Below are positions 8,386 through 17,353 of a stretch of DNA of 64,000 nucleotides, piece after piece; positions within the stretch are counted from its first letter, which is position 1, and the number at the start of each line of letters is the position of its first letter. A program made the translations under genes and the position numbers. The stretch lies in the NCBI RefSeq assembly GCF_001636315.1, contig NZ_KV440949.1, positions 4,296,084 through 4,360,083 on the forward strand, written 5' to 3'. This stretch comes from Neobacillus mesonae. Its GTDB lineage: Bacteria; Bacillota; Bacilli; Bacillales; Cytobacillaceae. Below the pieces are notes generated by a model that was not told the origin of the DNA, made no database searches, and saw only the letters and a program-made list of their open reading frames with translations.

Positions 8386-8414
8386 ATTGTAGCAATGCCT
8401 TTTTCATATCACAA
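8386..8414 (-). promoter_or_regulatory. Sigma-A promoter of yjbI-spxH
   Basis: Minus strand: TTGTGA (complement of 8409-8414), a 17-base spacer, and TACAAT (complement of 8386-8391), about 25 bases before the ribosome site of yjbI. Confidence 0.65.
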
Positions 8415-8527
8415 ATTAATTGCTTGAAATGCAAATTAAATCATTTCATCAGTTATTAATGTGTACAATGTGATGGGTTTTAGTAGAATCACAACCTAAA
8501 AAAAGTAAGCTATAATAATGAAACAGG

Positions 8528-9118
8528 TTATTTACTGCTGCTTTGTACATATTTTTCCTGATAAAAACGACGAATTTTATTCATTGTCTTACGCTCTGGA
8601 ATCCTATTGTCCTGGAGCAGTTTTATGAAAGCATCTTTCCCCGTTTGATAATCCTTAACCTCATACTCCAATTCATAATCCTCTTTATTCAAATAAAGGC
8701 TGTGGTCAAGGACTAGCAGCCCAATTTCATATTTCATCTCTACGCGTTTGGTAACAAGTGATCCGAAGTATTGAATAGCAGTAAAAGAGATTCCTTTCTC
8801 TTCAAGTATATTTTTAATTTTACCCGACGGCAGTCTGCCAAATTGAATTGCTTCGGCAGCTTCATCTTTATTTATTTGTTGATTGGTTTCCAACAGACCA
8901 ATCGAGGCAGGCTGTTTTAAAGTCATTTCAAACTGATCTTTTTTTCTTCGTATTCTTAGTGCAGACTCGATATTTTTTAAAGCAAACTCCGGCGTATCGA
9001 AGTAATGGTTTTCTTGTATAAAAATTTGCTTTTCATCAATGCGAAAGGTGTGCAGCAGCTTTTCATACTCTTGTTTTGTCAGCATATTTTTGAATTCAAT
9101 TTCTAGATTTTCCGTCAT
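8528..9118 (-). CDS. yjbK: CYTH-domain protein YjbK
   Basis: The protein starts with the ExExK signature (LEIEFKNML) that defines the CYTH fold, a triphosphate tunnel acting on organic or inorganic triphosphates with divalent metals. Further charged strands (ALRIRRKKDQFEMTLKQPA, YELEYEV) supply the usual Arg, Lys and Glu residues of the tunnel. At 196 residues it matches YjbK of Bacillus. It reads away from yjbL-relQ and shares the intergenic region with them. The physiological substrate is not established; thiamine triphosphate and inorganic triphosphate are the family precedents. Confidence 0.88.
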   Translation of the reverse strand: MTENLEIEFKNMLTKQEYEKLLHTFRIDEKQIFIQENHYFDTPEFALKNIESALRIRRKKDQFEMTLKQPASIGLLETNQQINKDEAAEAIQFGRLPSGKIKNILEEKGISFTAIQYFGSLVTKRVEMKYEIGLLVLDHSLYLNKEDYELEYEVKDYQTGKDAFIKLLQDNRIPERKTMNKIRRFYQEKYVQSSSK

Positions 9119-9224
9119 TAATCTTCAAACCTTTCGTTAAAGTTTCCTTTTGTGTCACCGCAACTCTTGGGTGAATGGTCCCCGTTATGCTAAAATAAGG
9201 GTGTTAAAGAATGGGGGGAAAAAG

Positions 9225-9584
9225 ATGAAGCAAAGAATAACAGTCTCAAAAGCAAGTATAACCGAAACAAAGCTTCAATTAGAAGTTTCTGAAACGCTCA
9301 CTGGTTTAATTCCTACAGGACAAATACTCGTGGATTCTGACCAATACTCCTTCATCTATTTAATGGAGGCCGAAGAGGATTATACATATATCGTTTTACC
9401 AGAACTAACATGGTCTGTTTTAAAAAGTGGTTTAGATCAGTCATTGCCTGTATCGCTAATAGGACCTGACCAAGAAGTAGAATTAGTCCAATTTTATGAT
9501 GAATTAGACTATATCATTAGCAATATTAAAGGCAATAGCAATTACGGGAAAGAAATGGTCGTAAAGGTAGAAGAAATTTTTTAG
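9225..9584 (+). CDS. yjbL: UPF0738 family protein YjbL
   Basis: A 119-residue soluble protein matching the uncharacterised YjbL family by its sequence style and its place between yjbK and the alarmone synthetase gene. It is acidic and rich in beta-strand residues, with no catalytic motif. The ATG at 9225 is preceded by GGGGGGAAAAAG; the frame is open upstream to 9150 but without a ribosome site. Only 21 bases separate it from relQ, so they probably share a transcript. Function unknown. Confidence 0.8.
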   Translation: MKQRITVSKASITETKLQLEVSETLTGLIPTGQILVDSDQYSFIYLMEAEEDYTYIVLPELTWSVLKSGLDQSLPVSLIGPDQEVELVQFYDELDYIISNIKGNSNYGKEMVVKVEEIF

Positions 9585-9605
9585 ATAGACATCGAGGTGG
9601 ATTCA

Positions 9606-10244
9606 ATGAAGCATTGGGACCAATTTTTAGCCCCATATAAACAAGCGATAGATGAACTGAAAGTTAAATTAAGGGGCATGAGAGGGCAATTTGATCTGGA
9701 CTCGGACCATTCACCAATTGAGTTTGTAACCGGCCGGGTCAAACCAATCGCCAGTATTCTTGATAAGGCAAATCAAAAAGGAATTCCACTTGATAAATTA
9801 GAAGAGGAAATACAGGATATCGCGGGCCTTCGAATTATGTGCCAGTTCGTGGAGGATATCCATCTGGTTGTTAGATTATTAAGAAATCGTAATGATTTTG
9901 AAATTCTCGAGGAAAGGGATTATATCTCTCATAAAAAAACTAGCGGCTACCGCTCATACCATGTCGTCATTCAGTATCCCGTCCAAACCATTCACGGGGA
10001 AAAGAAAATTCTTGCGGAAATTCAAATCAGAACGCTCGCAATGAATTTCTGGGCGACAATTGAACATTCTCTTAACTATAAGTATAAAGGTTTGTTTCCT
10101 TCCGATATTCAAATGCGGCTGCAGCGGGCAGCGGAGGCAGCCTTCCGACTTGACGAGGAAATGTCATTAATTCGTGGGGAAATCAAAGAGGCCCAGGCTT
10201 TTTTTACTCGAAAAAAAGAATTAAAGCAGCAAGAGAAAAGCTAG
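9606..10244 (+). CDS. relQ: Small alarmone synthetase (RelQ/SasB/YjbM)
   Basis: This enzyme transfers pyrophosphate from ATP to GDP or GTP to make (p)ppGpp. The 212-residue product contains only the synthetase domain: RVKPIASILDKA, DIAGLRIMCQF, SGYRSYHVVIQYP and AEIQIRTLAMNFWATIEHS hold the catalytic and G-loop residues, and there is no hydrolase, TGS or ACT domain. The ATG at 9606 was chosen for the GAGGTGG site 6 bases upstream. The position next to nadK is conserved. In the family, activity rises on cooperative binding of pppGpp to the tetramer and expression follows cell-wall stress. Confidence 0.95.
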   Translation: MKHWDQFLAPYKQAIDELKVKLRGMRGQFDLDSDHSPIEFVTGRVKPIASILDKANQKGIPLDKLEEEIQDIAGLRIMCQFVEDIHLVVRLLRNRNDFEILEERDYISHKKTSGYRSYHVVIQYPVQTIHGEKKILAEIQIRTLAMNFWATIEHSLNYKYKGLFPSDIQMRLQRAAEAAFRLDEEMSLIRGEIKEAQAFFTRKKELKQQEKS

Positions 10245-10284
10245 TCAATCGTTTTGGACTATTTTCAAATGAGGAGAATATGAA

Positions 10285-11079
10285 ATGAGATTTGCGATTA
10301 CGTCAAAAGGAGATCAGAAATCGAATATTTTGATGCATAAGATTAGGACGTATCTACTCGACTTTGATCTCATTTACGATGAGGACCAGCCGGACATTGT
10401 TATTTCCATTGGCGGTGATGGCACGCTGTTATATGCATTTCATCGCTATAGCAGCCGTTTAAGCAAAACGGCATTCGTTGGAATTCATACCGGGCATCTA
10501 GGGTTTTACGCTGACTGGATTCCCGACGAAATTGAAAAGCTTGTTATTGCCATTGCGAAAACCCCTTATCAAGTGGTGGAATATCCGCTGCTTGAGGTTA
10601 TTATCCGTTATTCGCATGCCGGTAAAGAAGCAAGGTATTTAGCTTTAAACGAGTCAACCGTTAAAAGTATTGATGGGACACTTGTCATGGACGTGGAAAT
10701 CCGCGGGCAGCATTTTGAACGTTTCCGCGGCGACGGTCTATGTGTCTCCACACCTTCAGGTAGTACTGCATATAATAAGGCTCTTGGCGGGGCAATTATT
10801 CATCCGTCAATTTCCGCAATTCAGATTGCCGAAATGGCCTCAATTAACAATCGAGTGTTTAGAACAGTGGGTTCCCCGCTGATACTTCCAGCGCATCATA
10901 CATGTTTGTTGAAACCAGTCAATCGCTCTGATTTTCAGATCACGATTGATCACTTAACGCTGCTCCATAAGGACGTGAAGTCGATTCAGTTTAGAGTTCC
11001 GGAGGAAAAAATCCGCTTTGCCCGTTTCCGACCGTTTCCATTCTGGAAGAGAGTACATGATTCCTTTATCTCTGATTAA
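10285..11079 (+). CDS. nadK: NAD kinase
   Basis: NAD kinase phosphorylates NAD+ to NADP+ with ATP or polyphosphate in the cytoplasm. The 264-residue sequence has the GGDGT motif ([13 protein letters not shown]), the GHLGFYADW segment and the conserved [15 protein letters not shown] loop that bind substrate. It corresponds to the first NAD kinase of Bacillus (NadF/PpnKA/YjbN). A GAGGAG ribosome site precedes the ATG. It lies between relQ and the pseudouridine synthase gene with short gaps, consistent with one operon. Confidence 0.97.
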   Translation: MRFAITSKGDQKSNILMHKIRTYLLDFDLIYDEDQPDIVISIGGDGTLLYAFHRYSSRLSKTAFVGIHTGHLGFYADWIPDEIEKLVIAIAKTPYQVVEYPLLEVIIRYSHAGKEARYLALNESTVKSIDGTLVMDVEIRGQHFERFRGDGLCVSTPSGSTAYNKALGGAIIHPSISAIQIAEMASINNRVFRTVGSPLILPAHHTCLLKPVNRSDFQITIDHLTLLHKDVKSIQFRVPEEKIRFARFRPFPFWKRVHDSFISD

Positions 11080-11100
11080 GCAGCAGCAGGGGGGAATTCA

Positions 11101-12003
11101 ATGTCATCACAGTTTCAACTGAACTGGGTTATGGATGATAGTAATGCAGGGCTGTTAATTAAGGATTTCTTGAAAAATGAAGAAATTTCTCGGACGGCAT
11201 TAACGGATATTAAATTTAAGGGCGGCAGCATCCTTGTCAATGGGGAAGCGGTGAATGTAAGGTATAAACTGCAGACAGGTGACGAACTAACCGTCATTTT
11301 TCCGCCAGAAACACCAAGTGAAGGGGCAAAGGGTGAAGATGTGCCGCTTTCGATCTTGTTTGAAGATGAGTTTATTCTTGTGGTAAATAAGCCTGCCGAG
11401 ATGAATACGATTCCTTCCAGAGAGCATCCTTCTGGAAGTTTAGCGAATGCCCTTGTCGGTTATTATGACAAATTAGGCTTTTGTGCGGCACCGCATATTG
11501 TCACAAGACTGGACCGGAATACATCAGGAATAGTTCTTGTGGCAAAGCATCGCCATGTCCATCACTTATTTAGTTTAATGCAGCGAAAAGGCCTGGTTCA
11601 TAGAACATATGAGGCCTTCGCCAGCGGTGTGATTCTTGAAACAAGCGGGACGATAACGGCGCCGATTGGCAGGAAAGGGGACAGCATAATTGAGCGAGAG
11701 GTGAGGGATGATGGTCAATATGCTTGTACACATTATCGAGCATTACAAAGACATCATTCCTTTACCCGCGTTGAACTTAGGCTTGAGACCGGCCGAACGC
11801 ACCAGATTCGAGTCCATATGGCCTTTCTTGGACATCCTTTGGTCGGTGATGATTTATATGGTGGTCCCATTTCCACTGTAATTCAAAGACAGGCACTTCA
11901 TTGTAAAAAAATAAATTTCATACACCCATTTCTACGGGAGGAAATGACTTTCACTGCGTCATTGCCTTCCGATATGGAAAAGTTTTTAGAGGCTGACGTG
12001 TAA
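11101..12003 (+). CDS. yjbO: RluA/RluD-family RNA pseudouridine synthase YjbO
   Basis: This protein isomerises uridine in structured RNA, probably 23S rRNA. An N-terminal S4-like RNA-binding segment (about residues 15-75, with LVNGEAV) precedes the catalytic domain, which opens with LVVNKPAEM and holds the catalytic Asp in VTRLDRNTSGIVL. The later TGRTHQIRVHMAFLGHPLVGDDLYGG motif is typical of the RluA family. The length of 300 residues is normal. GGGGGG precedes the ATG. The exact target uridines cannot be read from sequence. Confidence 0.93.
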   Translation: MSSQFQLNWVMDDSNAGLLIKDFLKNEEISRTALTDIKFKGGSILVNGEAVNVRYKLQTGDELTVIFPPETPSEGAKGEDVPLSILFEDEFILVVNKPAEMNTIPSREHPSGSLANALVGYYDKLGFCAAPHIVTRLDRNTSGIVLVAKHRHVHHLFSLMQRKGLVHRTYEAFASGVILETSGTITAPIGRKGDSIIEREVRDDGQYACTHYRALQRHHSFTRVELRLETGRTHQIRVHMAFLGHPLVGDDLYGGPISTVIQRQALHCKKINFIHPFLREEMTFTASLPSDMEKFLEADV

Positions 12004-12030
12004 TGTGTTCAGCCTATTTTTTATATTTTC

Positions 12031-12771
12031 TTAATCAAATCGTTTAAATTTTTCTTCGATGTATGGCATAGTAGAAGGAACAGAAATTAGTTCCTTTTCT
12101 GGATACCTTAATGCCGTCAGTTTTCCGCCAAAAACTGAACCAGTGTCAATGTTATACGTATTGTTAATAATCCGCGGTTCCTTTACCGGGGTATGGCCGT
12201 AGACAATACAAGCTGGTCCATCATAGTTTTTAGCCCAATCCCTTCTAACAGGGGAACCATCAGGGTGTTTTTCTCCGGTAATGTCTCCGTATAGGACAAA
12301 CGTTTTTACCTTTGCATGCTGCTTTCCGATCAAGTCCTGTTTTATTCCTGCGTGCGCGATAATAAGCTTTCGATCATCCAAAACAGCATAAAGCGGAGCA
12401 TTTTCATATAGCTGGATAAATTTTTTACGAATGGACTGCTGATCTACTTTATATAATGATTCATATTCTGCGACTGTTGTTTCTAGTCCATGAGTAACTT
12501 GGACCTTGTTGCCGAGAAAATAACGATATAGCTTATTGCAATGATTTCCTGGTGTATAAACGGCCTTTTTCCATTCGATTACTAATTTCCAGACAACATC
12601 AACCACCTTAAGGGATTCTGGCCCCCGGTCTGTTAAGTCACCAACAAAACCTAAAATCCTATTTTCTGAATGGAGAGGAATGCCGCTTTCCCAATCGTAA
12701 CCAAGCTTAAGAGTAAGTTCGTGTAATTCCTGAAAACATCCGTGAATATCACCGATGATATCAATTTTCAT
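12031..12771 (-). CDS. prpE: Bis(5'-nucleosyl)-tetraphosphatase PrpE
   Basis: A PPP-family metallophosphatase of 246 residues. The metal-binding motifs are in order: [15 protein letters not shown] and GNHCN, followed by HAG and YGHTP. Bacillus PrpE cleaves Ap4A asymmetrically and also has tyrosine-phosphatase activity in vitro; it influences spore germination. The gene is convergent with yjbO and divergent from yjbQ, whose start lies 62 bases away. AAAAGGTGATC before the ATG serves as the ribosome site. Confidence 0.93.
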   Translation of the reverse strand: MKIDIIGDIHGCFQELHELTLKLGYDWESGIPLHSENRILGFVGDLTDRGPESLKVVDVVWKLVIEWKKAVYTPGNHCNKLYRYFLGNKVQVTHGLETTVAEYESLYKVDQQSIRKKFIQLYENAPLYAVLDDRKLIIAHAGIKQDLIGKQHAKVKTFVLYGDITGEKHPDGSPVRRDWAKNYDGPACIVYGHTPVKEPRIINNTYNIDTGSVFGGKLTALRYPEKELISVPSTMPYIEEKFKRFD

Positions 12772-12833
12772 AAATGATCACCTTTTATCTAAATTTATTA
12801 CAATAATTCTCATTCAAAGGAGGAGGAAGAAAA

Positions 12834-14705
12834 ATGGAGCAGAATGTTTCCGTCATTTCATTGCTTATTGTGGTCACAATGGCATTTTTAACACCAATAA
12901 TTTTACATCGTTTGAAATTAAATTTTATTCCTGTTGTTGTTGCAGAAATTATTATGGGATTAATTATTGGGAAGAGCGGTTTTGATATCGTGCATGAAGA
13001 TATGTGGCTATCCACATTATCAACTCTTGGCTTTATTTTCTTAATGTTTTTAAGCGGATTAGAAATTGACTTTACCGCCTTTACGGGAAGTAAGAAACGC
13101 GAAATTCTGCCGAACGGGAAAAAGGAACCGAATTCATTTGCTGTTTCATCCATTATTTTCGCTGGAATCTTTGTGCTTTCATTAGGTTTATCCTACTTAT
13201 TTGTACTAGCAGGCTTTATTGAAAATGCCTTTTTAATGACACTGATTATATCCACCATTTCATTAGGTGTCGTTGTACCGACTTTGAAGGAAGCACACCT
13301 AATGAAGACGGTGATTGGACAGATTATTTTATTAATAGCTGTAATCGCTGATCTAGTGACAATGATATTATTAGCTGTTTTTGTATCCATTTATGAACCG
13401 CAGCATGAAAATACCTGGCTGTTATTGGTTTTATTTGCGGCCGGGATCGTTCTGTATTTTGTCGGCAAACGGTTTAAAAACCGTACCTTCGTTGAATCAC
13501 TGTCAACCGGAACCGTGCAAATTGGCACGAGAGCGGTTTTTACGTTAATCATCGTGTTAGTTGGTTTATCCGAAACAGTTGGTGCAGAAAATATTTTAGG
13601 TGCCTTCCTGGCTGGGGTTTTAGTCTCCTTATTATCACCGAATCAAGAGCTGGTGCATAAGCTTGACTCATTCGGCTATGGCTTTTTAATTCCGATTTTC
13701 TTTGTGATGGTAGGGGTAGAGCTTGATATTTGGTCATTATTAAGTGAAAAAAAACTGCTAATGTTAATTCCCCTCTTGCTCATCGGATTATTAGTTTCGA
13801 AGATTATACCAGTGTACCTTCTGAAGATTTGGTATGACATGAAGACAGTTATCTCATCGGCATTTTTGTTAACCTCGACATTATCATTGGTCATTGCCGC
13901 TGCTACAATTGGGGAGCGTATTGGGGTTATTACAGAACAAATGAAAGGGACATTAATCTTGGTGGCCGTGATCACCTCGATTTTGACCCCAATCGTTTTT
14001 AAAAAGCTGTTCCCGAAAGAGGTGCTGGCAAATAGAAAAATTCCGGTTGCTTTCCTAGGGGCTAATCAAATCACCCTGCCTATTTCAAGAGAATTAAAAT
14101 CTGGTTTATATGATCCAATTCTTTATCATCCGAAAATGGAAAAAGCAGAAAAGCAGGTTTCCAATTCGCTATTTGAAATCGAAGAGATCCCTGATTACTC
14201 GTTAGAATCAATTGAAAACACAAAGGTTTATCAGTCGGAGGTTGTTGTCATTTCTACCGGTGAAGAAGAGTTGAACGCGAAATTGGCAATTGCTGCGAAA
14301 GAAAAGGGTGTGCCGAGGGTCATTGTTAGAATTGAAAGCCCTGATTTAGAGCAGTCATTAAGGGAACATAATGTCGAAGTATTTTCTTCTTTCATGTCGA
14401 CGAAAGCCTTGCTTCGGGCACTGATTGAGTCGCCAAATGTCATTAATATTCTAACAAACCAAGAGACCGGCCTTTATGAGATTGTGATGAAGAATGAACA
14501 TTTTGAAGGGATGTCGCTGCGTAAATTCCCGTTTACAGGAGATGTCATCATCGTCCGGATATTCCGCGGCAAGGACTCGATCGTTCCGCATGGAGATACT
14601 GAACTCGAGATGTATGACCGTTTAATTGTAACAGGTACAAAAGAATACGTAGATGAACTGAAACGAGAATTGGAATTTGCCGAGGGTACGAAAAGTTTTT
14701 ATTAA
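12834..14705 (+). CDS. yjbQ: Monovalent cation:proton antiporter YjbQ (CPA2) with RCK domain
   Basis: The 623-residue membrane protein has a dozen or so hydrophobic helices over roughly residues 1-390 of the Na+/H+ exchanger type, then a cytoplasmic RCK-like part with a short nucleotide-binding-type region (about 395-520) and a TrkA-C domain near the end (GMSLRKFPF...GDTELEMYDRLIVTG). Such proteins exchange K+ or Na+ for protons, gated by ligands on the RCK domain. AAGGAGG precedes the ATG. The position after prpE and before fabI is conserved. No terminator is obvious before the fabI promoter. Confidence 0.9.
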   Translation: MEQNVSVISLLIVVTMAFLTPIILHRLKLNFIPVVVAEIIMGLIIGKSGFDIVHEDMWLSTLSTLGFIFLMFLSGLEIDFTAFTGSKKREILPNGKKEPNSFAVSSIIFAGIFVLSLGLSYLFVLAGFIENAFLMTLIISTISLGVVVPTLKEAHLMKTVIGQIILLIAVIADLVTMILLAVFVSIYEPQHENTWLLLVLFAAGIVLYFVGKRFKNRTFVESLSTGTVQIGTRAVFTLIIVLVGLSETVGAENILGAFLAGVLVSLLSPNQELVHKLDSFGYGFLIPIFFVMVGVELDIWSLLSEKKLLMLIPLLLIGLLVSKIIPVYLLKIWYDMKTVISSAFLLTSTLSLVIAAATIGERIGVITEQMKGTLILVAVITSILTPIVFKKLFPKEVLANRKIPVAFLGANQITLPISRELKSGLYDPILYHPKMEKAEKQVSNSLFEIEEIPDYSLESIENTKVYQSEVVVISTGEEELNAKLAIAAKEKGVPRVIVRIESPDLEQSLREHNVEVFSSFMSTKALLRALIESPNVINILTNQETGLYEIVMKNEHFEGMSLRKFPFTGDVIIVRIFRGKDSIVPHGDTELEMYDRLIVTGTKEYVDELKRELEFAEGTKSFY

Positions 14706-14717
14706 ATTATACAGTAC

Positions 14718-14746
14718 TTTTCATTTTTCAAGAATTGGTGTAAAAT
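14718..14746 (+). promoter_or_regulatory. Probable sigma-A promoter of fabI
   Basis: TTTTCA at 14718-14723, a 17-base spacer, and TAAAAT at 14741-14746. The -10 box runs into the FapR operator. Confidence 0.5.
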
Positions 14747-14763
14747 TAGTACCAAGTACTAAT
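14745..14763. promoter_or_regulatory. FapR operator in front of fabI
   Basis: ATTAGTACCAAGTACTAAT is a perfect palindrome with 8-base arms (ATTAGTAC / GTACTAAT) and matches the known FapR box. FapR represses fatty-acid synthesis genes and is released by malonyl-CoA. The site overlaps the likely -10 box and transcription start, as expected for repression. Confidence 0.9.
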
Positions 14764-14794
14764 ATCAGTTGATAACCTAGGAGGACTTTTTGAA

Positions 14795-15565
14795 ATGAAT
14801 TTTTCATTAGCTGGAAAAACATTTATCGTAATGGGAGTTGCAAATAAACGCAGTATTGCCTGGGGGATTGCCCGCTCGCTTCATAATGCCGGCGCCCGCC
14901 TTGTTTTCACATATGCAGGTGAAAGGCTTGAGAGCAGCGTTCGTGAACTGGCTGATTCTTTAGAAGCAGAAGGTACTCTTGTTCTTCCTTGTGATGTAAC
15001 AAGTGATGAAGACATCGCAAACTGTTTTGCACAAATTAAAGAAGCCGTTGGAACAATTCACGGTGTAGCGCATTGCATTGCGTTTGCTAAAACGGAAGAG
15101 CTAAAAGGCGAGTATTTAAATACTACAAGAGACGGCTTCCTGCTTGCGCATAATATCAGTTCATATTCGTTAACAGCTGTTGCCAAGGAAGCACGCGGCC
15201 TAATGACAGAAGGCGGCAGCATTGTTACCTTGACATATCTTGGCGGTGAGCGTGCGATTAAGAATTACAATGTAATGGGTGTGGCGAAGGCTTCACTTGA
15301 TGCAAGTGTCCGCTATTTAGCAGCTGACCTTGGAAAAGATGGAATTCGCGTAAACTCCATCTCTGCCGGTCCAATCAGAACATTGTCTGCAAAAGTTATT
15401 GGTGAATTCAATACAATCTTAAAAGACATTGAAGAAAATGCACCGCTTAGAAGAACAACTACGCCTGAAGAGGTTGGCGATGCTGCTGTATTCTTATTCA
15501 GCAACATGTCTCGCGGTATTACCGGTGAAAATATTCACGTTGATTCAGGATATCATATTTTGTAA
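14795..15565 (+). CDS. fabI: Enoyl-ACP reductase FabI
   Basis: FabI reduces trans-2-enoyl-ACP in the last step of each fatty-acid elongation cycle using NAD(P)H. The 256-residue SDR-fold protein has the family's atypical cofactor motif (VMGVANKRSIAWGIA) and the catalytic Tyr-x6-Lys in YNVMGVAKASL, followed by ISAGPIRTLSAKVI. AGGAGG precedes the ATG. A FapR operator in the promoter ties the gene to the fatty-acid regulon, and a terminator follows, so it is transcribed alone. Confidence 0.97.
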   Translation: MNFSLAGKTFIVMGVANKRSIAWGIARSLHNAGARLVFTYAGERLESSVRELADSLEAEGTLVLPCDVTSDEDIANCFAQIKEAVGTIHGVAHCIAFAKTEELKGEYLNTTRDGFLLAHNISSYSLTAVAKEARGLMTEGGSIVTLTYLGGERAIKNYNVMGVAKASLDASVRYLAADLGKDGIRVNSISAGPIRTLSAKVIGEFNTILKDIEENAPLRRTTTPEEVGDAAVFLFSNMSRGITGENIHVDSGYHIL

Positions 15566-15570
15566 GTTAA

Positions 15571-15595
15571 AAAGCCCGCACTTGCGGGCTTTTTT
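15571..15595 (+). terminator. Terminator of fabI
   Basis: GCCCGC / GCGGGC stem with a four-base loop and a T-tract. Confidence 0.9.
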
Positions 15596-15621
15596 GCATG
15601 GAGAAGGGGAATTAGTCGTTA

Positions 15622-15647
15622 ACCCGAATAGGCCTTTTGCATACATA
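15622..15647 (+). promoter_or_regulatory. Candidate sigma-K promoter of cotO
   Basis: AC at 15622-15623, 16 bases, then CATACATA at 15640. The mother-cell sigma-K pattern is AC-N16/17-CATAnnnT; the final T is missing by one position, so this is tentative. Confidence 0.35.
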
Positions 15648-15682
15648 TAAAGTGTAGGAAGACGCAACTGGAGGTGATGTCA

Positions 15683-16201
15683 ATGTCAAAAAGGAAAACG
15701 AAGGGGCCTCTGCTTTTTATTAATCAAACTTATAAACGCCCTTCATTCAATAATAATATGCAGGAAGTTTATACTATTAAGCCGGAAATAGAAGATGCAG
15801 TTGAAGAAATCAAAGCAGGTTCAGAAAAGAAGATCAATGCAGCGTCAAAAGCAGGAAGTTTCCGAGAACCTATACCGATTGAAATAAACAAGATGAATAT
15901 TCGTCCAGCGGTTGAGGATACGGAAACAGAAACAAAGCCTAAAGCTTCTATCAATTCCACATTAAAGAGGGTAAAACCATTTAATGAAATGGATATTAGA
16001 GAGCGAATTGACTATTTGCTCAATATTCCAAAAGTACTTCCGCCAGTCCCATGTGTTTTTTACACCACTAACCAGAATTATCAAGGTTATCTCCTAAATC
16101 ATGATGAAAACCAGATCACCATTCAATTTCATAATAAAACAACGAAAACGATATCGGTCGATGAAATAAAAAATATCATCATGATTGGGTTGAAAAGGTA
16201 A
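15683..16201 (+). CDS. cotO: Spore coat assembly protein CotO
   Basis: CotO is a spore coat morphogenetic protein (exosporium-related in the Bacillus cereus group). The 172-residue product is basic at the N-terminus (SKRKTKGPLLFINQTYKRP), has a long charged low-complexity middle and a conserved folded C-terminus (RIDYLLNIPKVLPPVPCVFYT). The start at 15683 is set by GGAGGTGA five bases upstream; two earlier in-frame start codons (15674, 15677) lie inside that ribosome site. Its place between fabI and cotZ is the conserved Bacillus arrangement. Expression should be mother-cell specific. Confidence 0.85.
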   Translation: MSKRKTKGPLLFINQTYKRPSFNNNMQEVYTIKPEIEDAVEEIKAGSEKKINAASKAGSFREPIPIEINKMNIRPAVEDTETETKPKASINSTLKRVKPFNEMDIRERIDYLLNIPKVLPPVPCVFYTTNQNYQGYLLNHDENQITIQFHNKTTKTISVDEIKNIIMIGLKR

Positions 16202-16206
16202 AAAAG

Positions 16207-16239
16207 AAATGGCCAGCCGTTTTTAACGACTGGCCATTT
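16207..16239. terminator. Bidirectional terminator between cotO and the cotZ-like gene
   Basis: Perfect 10-bp stem (AAATGGCCAG / CTGGCCATTT), extended inward by CGT/ACG, between two convergent genes. Confidence 0.8.
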
Positions 16240-16241
16240 GA

Positions 16242-16766
16242 TTAGTGACAAATTCCTAAATCTACATCAGCGATACATTGGATGGCACAGAAGCAGCTTA
16301 AGTCCACTGTTACGCAATCGTTTGTAGCTTGAAAGGCTGTTACTTCACAAACTGCCGAAAGATTAATGCAGCATCCAGAATCACCCTTGGTAGAATTAGA
16401 AACCAGATTTATTGGAACAAAGGCACCCGTAGAGTTTGTAGTTCCAGGTGCTAATACGCGAAGTGTGGCACAGCAGTTATCAAAAACTTCTTCTACGCGG
16501 AAATAGATGGATACGCAAGTAGGATTGTTGTTTTCGAAAAAGAATGCATTAAATGGAGTTCCATCTGCCGTTTTTAGAACAAACACCCTTGTATCTGCTT
16601 GTGTTGTTGTAGGTGATACTAGCGAACCAAGCGGCTCGTTGAAGCAGCTGGTACATGGCTGGCATTCTTCAGCAGCAACGGCTTGTTGGAGATCATTAAT
16701 CGCGCGGACTACTTGGCATACACAGTTTCCACTGCTAAATTCGTGGTGAGATTTTCCACAACCCAT
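16242..16766 (-). CDS. cotZ: CotY/CotZ-family spore coat (exosporium) protein
   Basis: A 174-residue cysteine-rich protein (about 16 Cys) of the family that forms the coat crust or exosporium basal layer by disulfide-linked lattice assembly. It opens with MGCGKSHHEF and CVCQVVRAI, and ends with the family's VTVDLSCFCAIQCI motif. AAGGAGG precedes the ATG. It follows cotO as in Bacillus, and a second, shorter paralogue lies at 42644-43069. CotY, CotZ and ExsY cannot be separated without alignment, so the symbol marks the family. Confidence 0.88.
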   Translation of the reverse strand: MGCGKSHHEFSSGNCVCQVVRAINDLQQAVAAEECQPCTSCFNEPLGSLVSPTTTQADTRVFVLKTADGTPFNAFFFENNNPTCVSIYFRVEEVFDNCCATLRVLAPGTTNSTGAFVPINLVSNSTKGDSGCCINLSAVCEVTAFQATNDCVTVDLSCFCAIQCIADVDLGICH

Positions 16767-16806
16767 TTATTTTTCCTCCTTAACCCGTAATATATCTTAC
16801 ATTACT

Positions 16807-16833
16807 AACATATTTCACGACAGCCATTTGGGT
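16807..16833 (-). promoter_or_regulatory. Candidate sigma-K promoter of the cotZ-like gene
   Basis: Minus strand: AC, 17 bases, then AATATGTT, one mismatch from the sigma-K -10 CATAnnnT, about 40 bases upstream of the ATG. Confidence 0.35.
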
Positions 16834-16910
16834 TACGGACAATTGCCTTATTTAGCAAAATTAGGCGGATTCAATACATTAGGCAAAGTTTAACAGGAAG
16901 GACGTTTCAA

Positions 16911-17264
16911 ATGGAGAATATCACATTTTTGCAGCTGTTGACCTTGGCATTAGCCAGCTTCAGGCTGACAAGATTATTGGTGTTTGACAAAATAACTGAA
17001 TTCATCAGAACCCCATTTTTTGATGAAATTGAAGAGGAAAATGAAGCAGGTGAACAGGAAATTTATTATATCCCCAAACAATCAGGGATAAAACGATTCT
17101 TCGGAGAACTTCTAAGCTGCTATTGGTGCACGGGGATTTGGGCGGCTATATTTATTGTGGGATTTTATCTATTTTTTCCAGTATATTCAGGCCCGATTAT
17201 TTTGATTTTAGCAGTAGCCGGAATGGCGTCATTAATTGAAACAATTATTCAACAAATTATCTAA
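16911..17264 (+). CDS. yjcA: DUF1360 sporulation membrane protein YjcA
   Basis: A 117-residue membrane protein with an N-terminal helix (FLQLLTLALASFRLTRLLVFD), a charged loop, and a C-terminal hydrophobic half starting with the family signature LLSCYWCTGIWAA. DUF1360 proteins are found next to coat genes in Bacillus and are induced in sporulation, but no biochemical role is known. AGGAAGG lies before the ATG. It is divergent from the cotZ-like gene. Confidence 0.82.
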   Translation: MENITFLQLLTLALASFRLTRLLVFDKITEFIRTPFFDEIEEENEAGEQEIYYIPKQSGIKRFFGELLSCYWCTGIWAAIFIVGFYLFFPVYSGPIILILAVAGMASLIETIIQQII

Positions 17265-17353
17265 AAATGATGATTTTTGCCTCAGACAAGACTCTCACTC
17301 CTTTCATATGCTAACAAGAGAAAATAATCGGTAAATTTGAAGGGGAGAAGAGC

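Noticed and set aside
16507-16749. 80-codon plus-strand frame
   Set aside because: Antisense shadow of the cysteine-rich CotZ-like gene.
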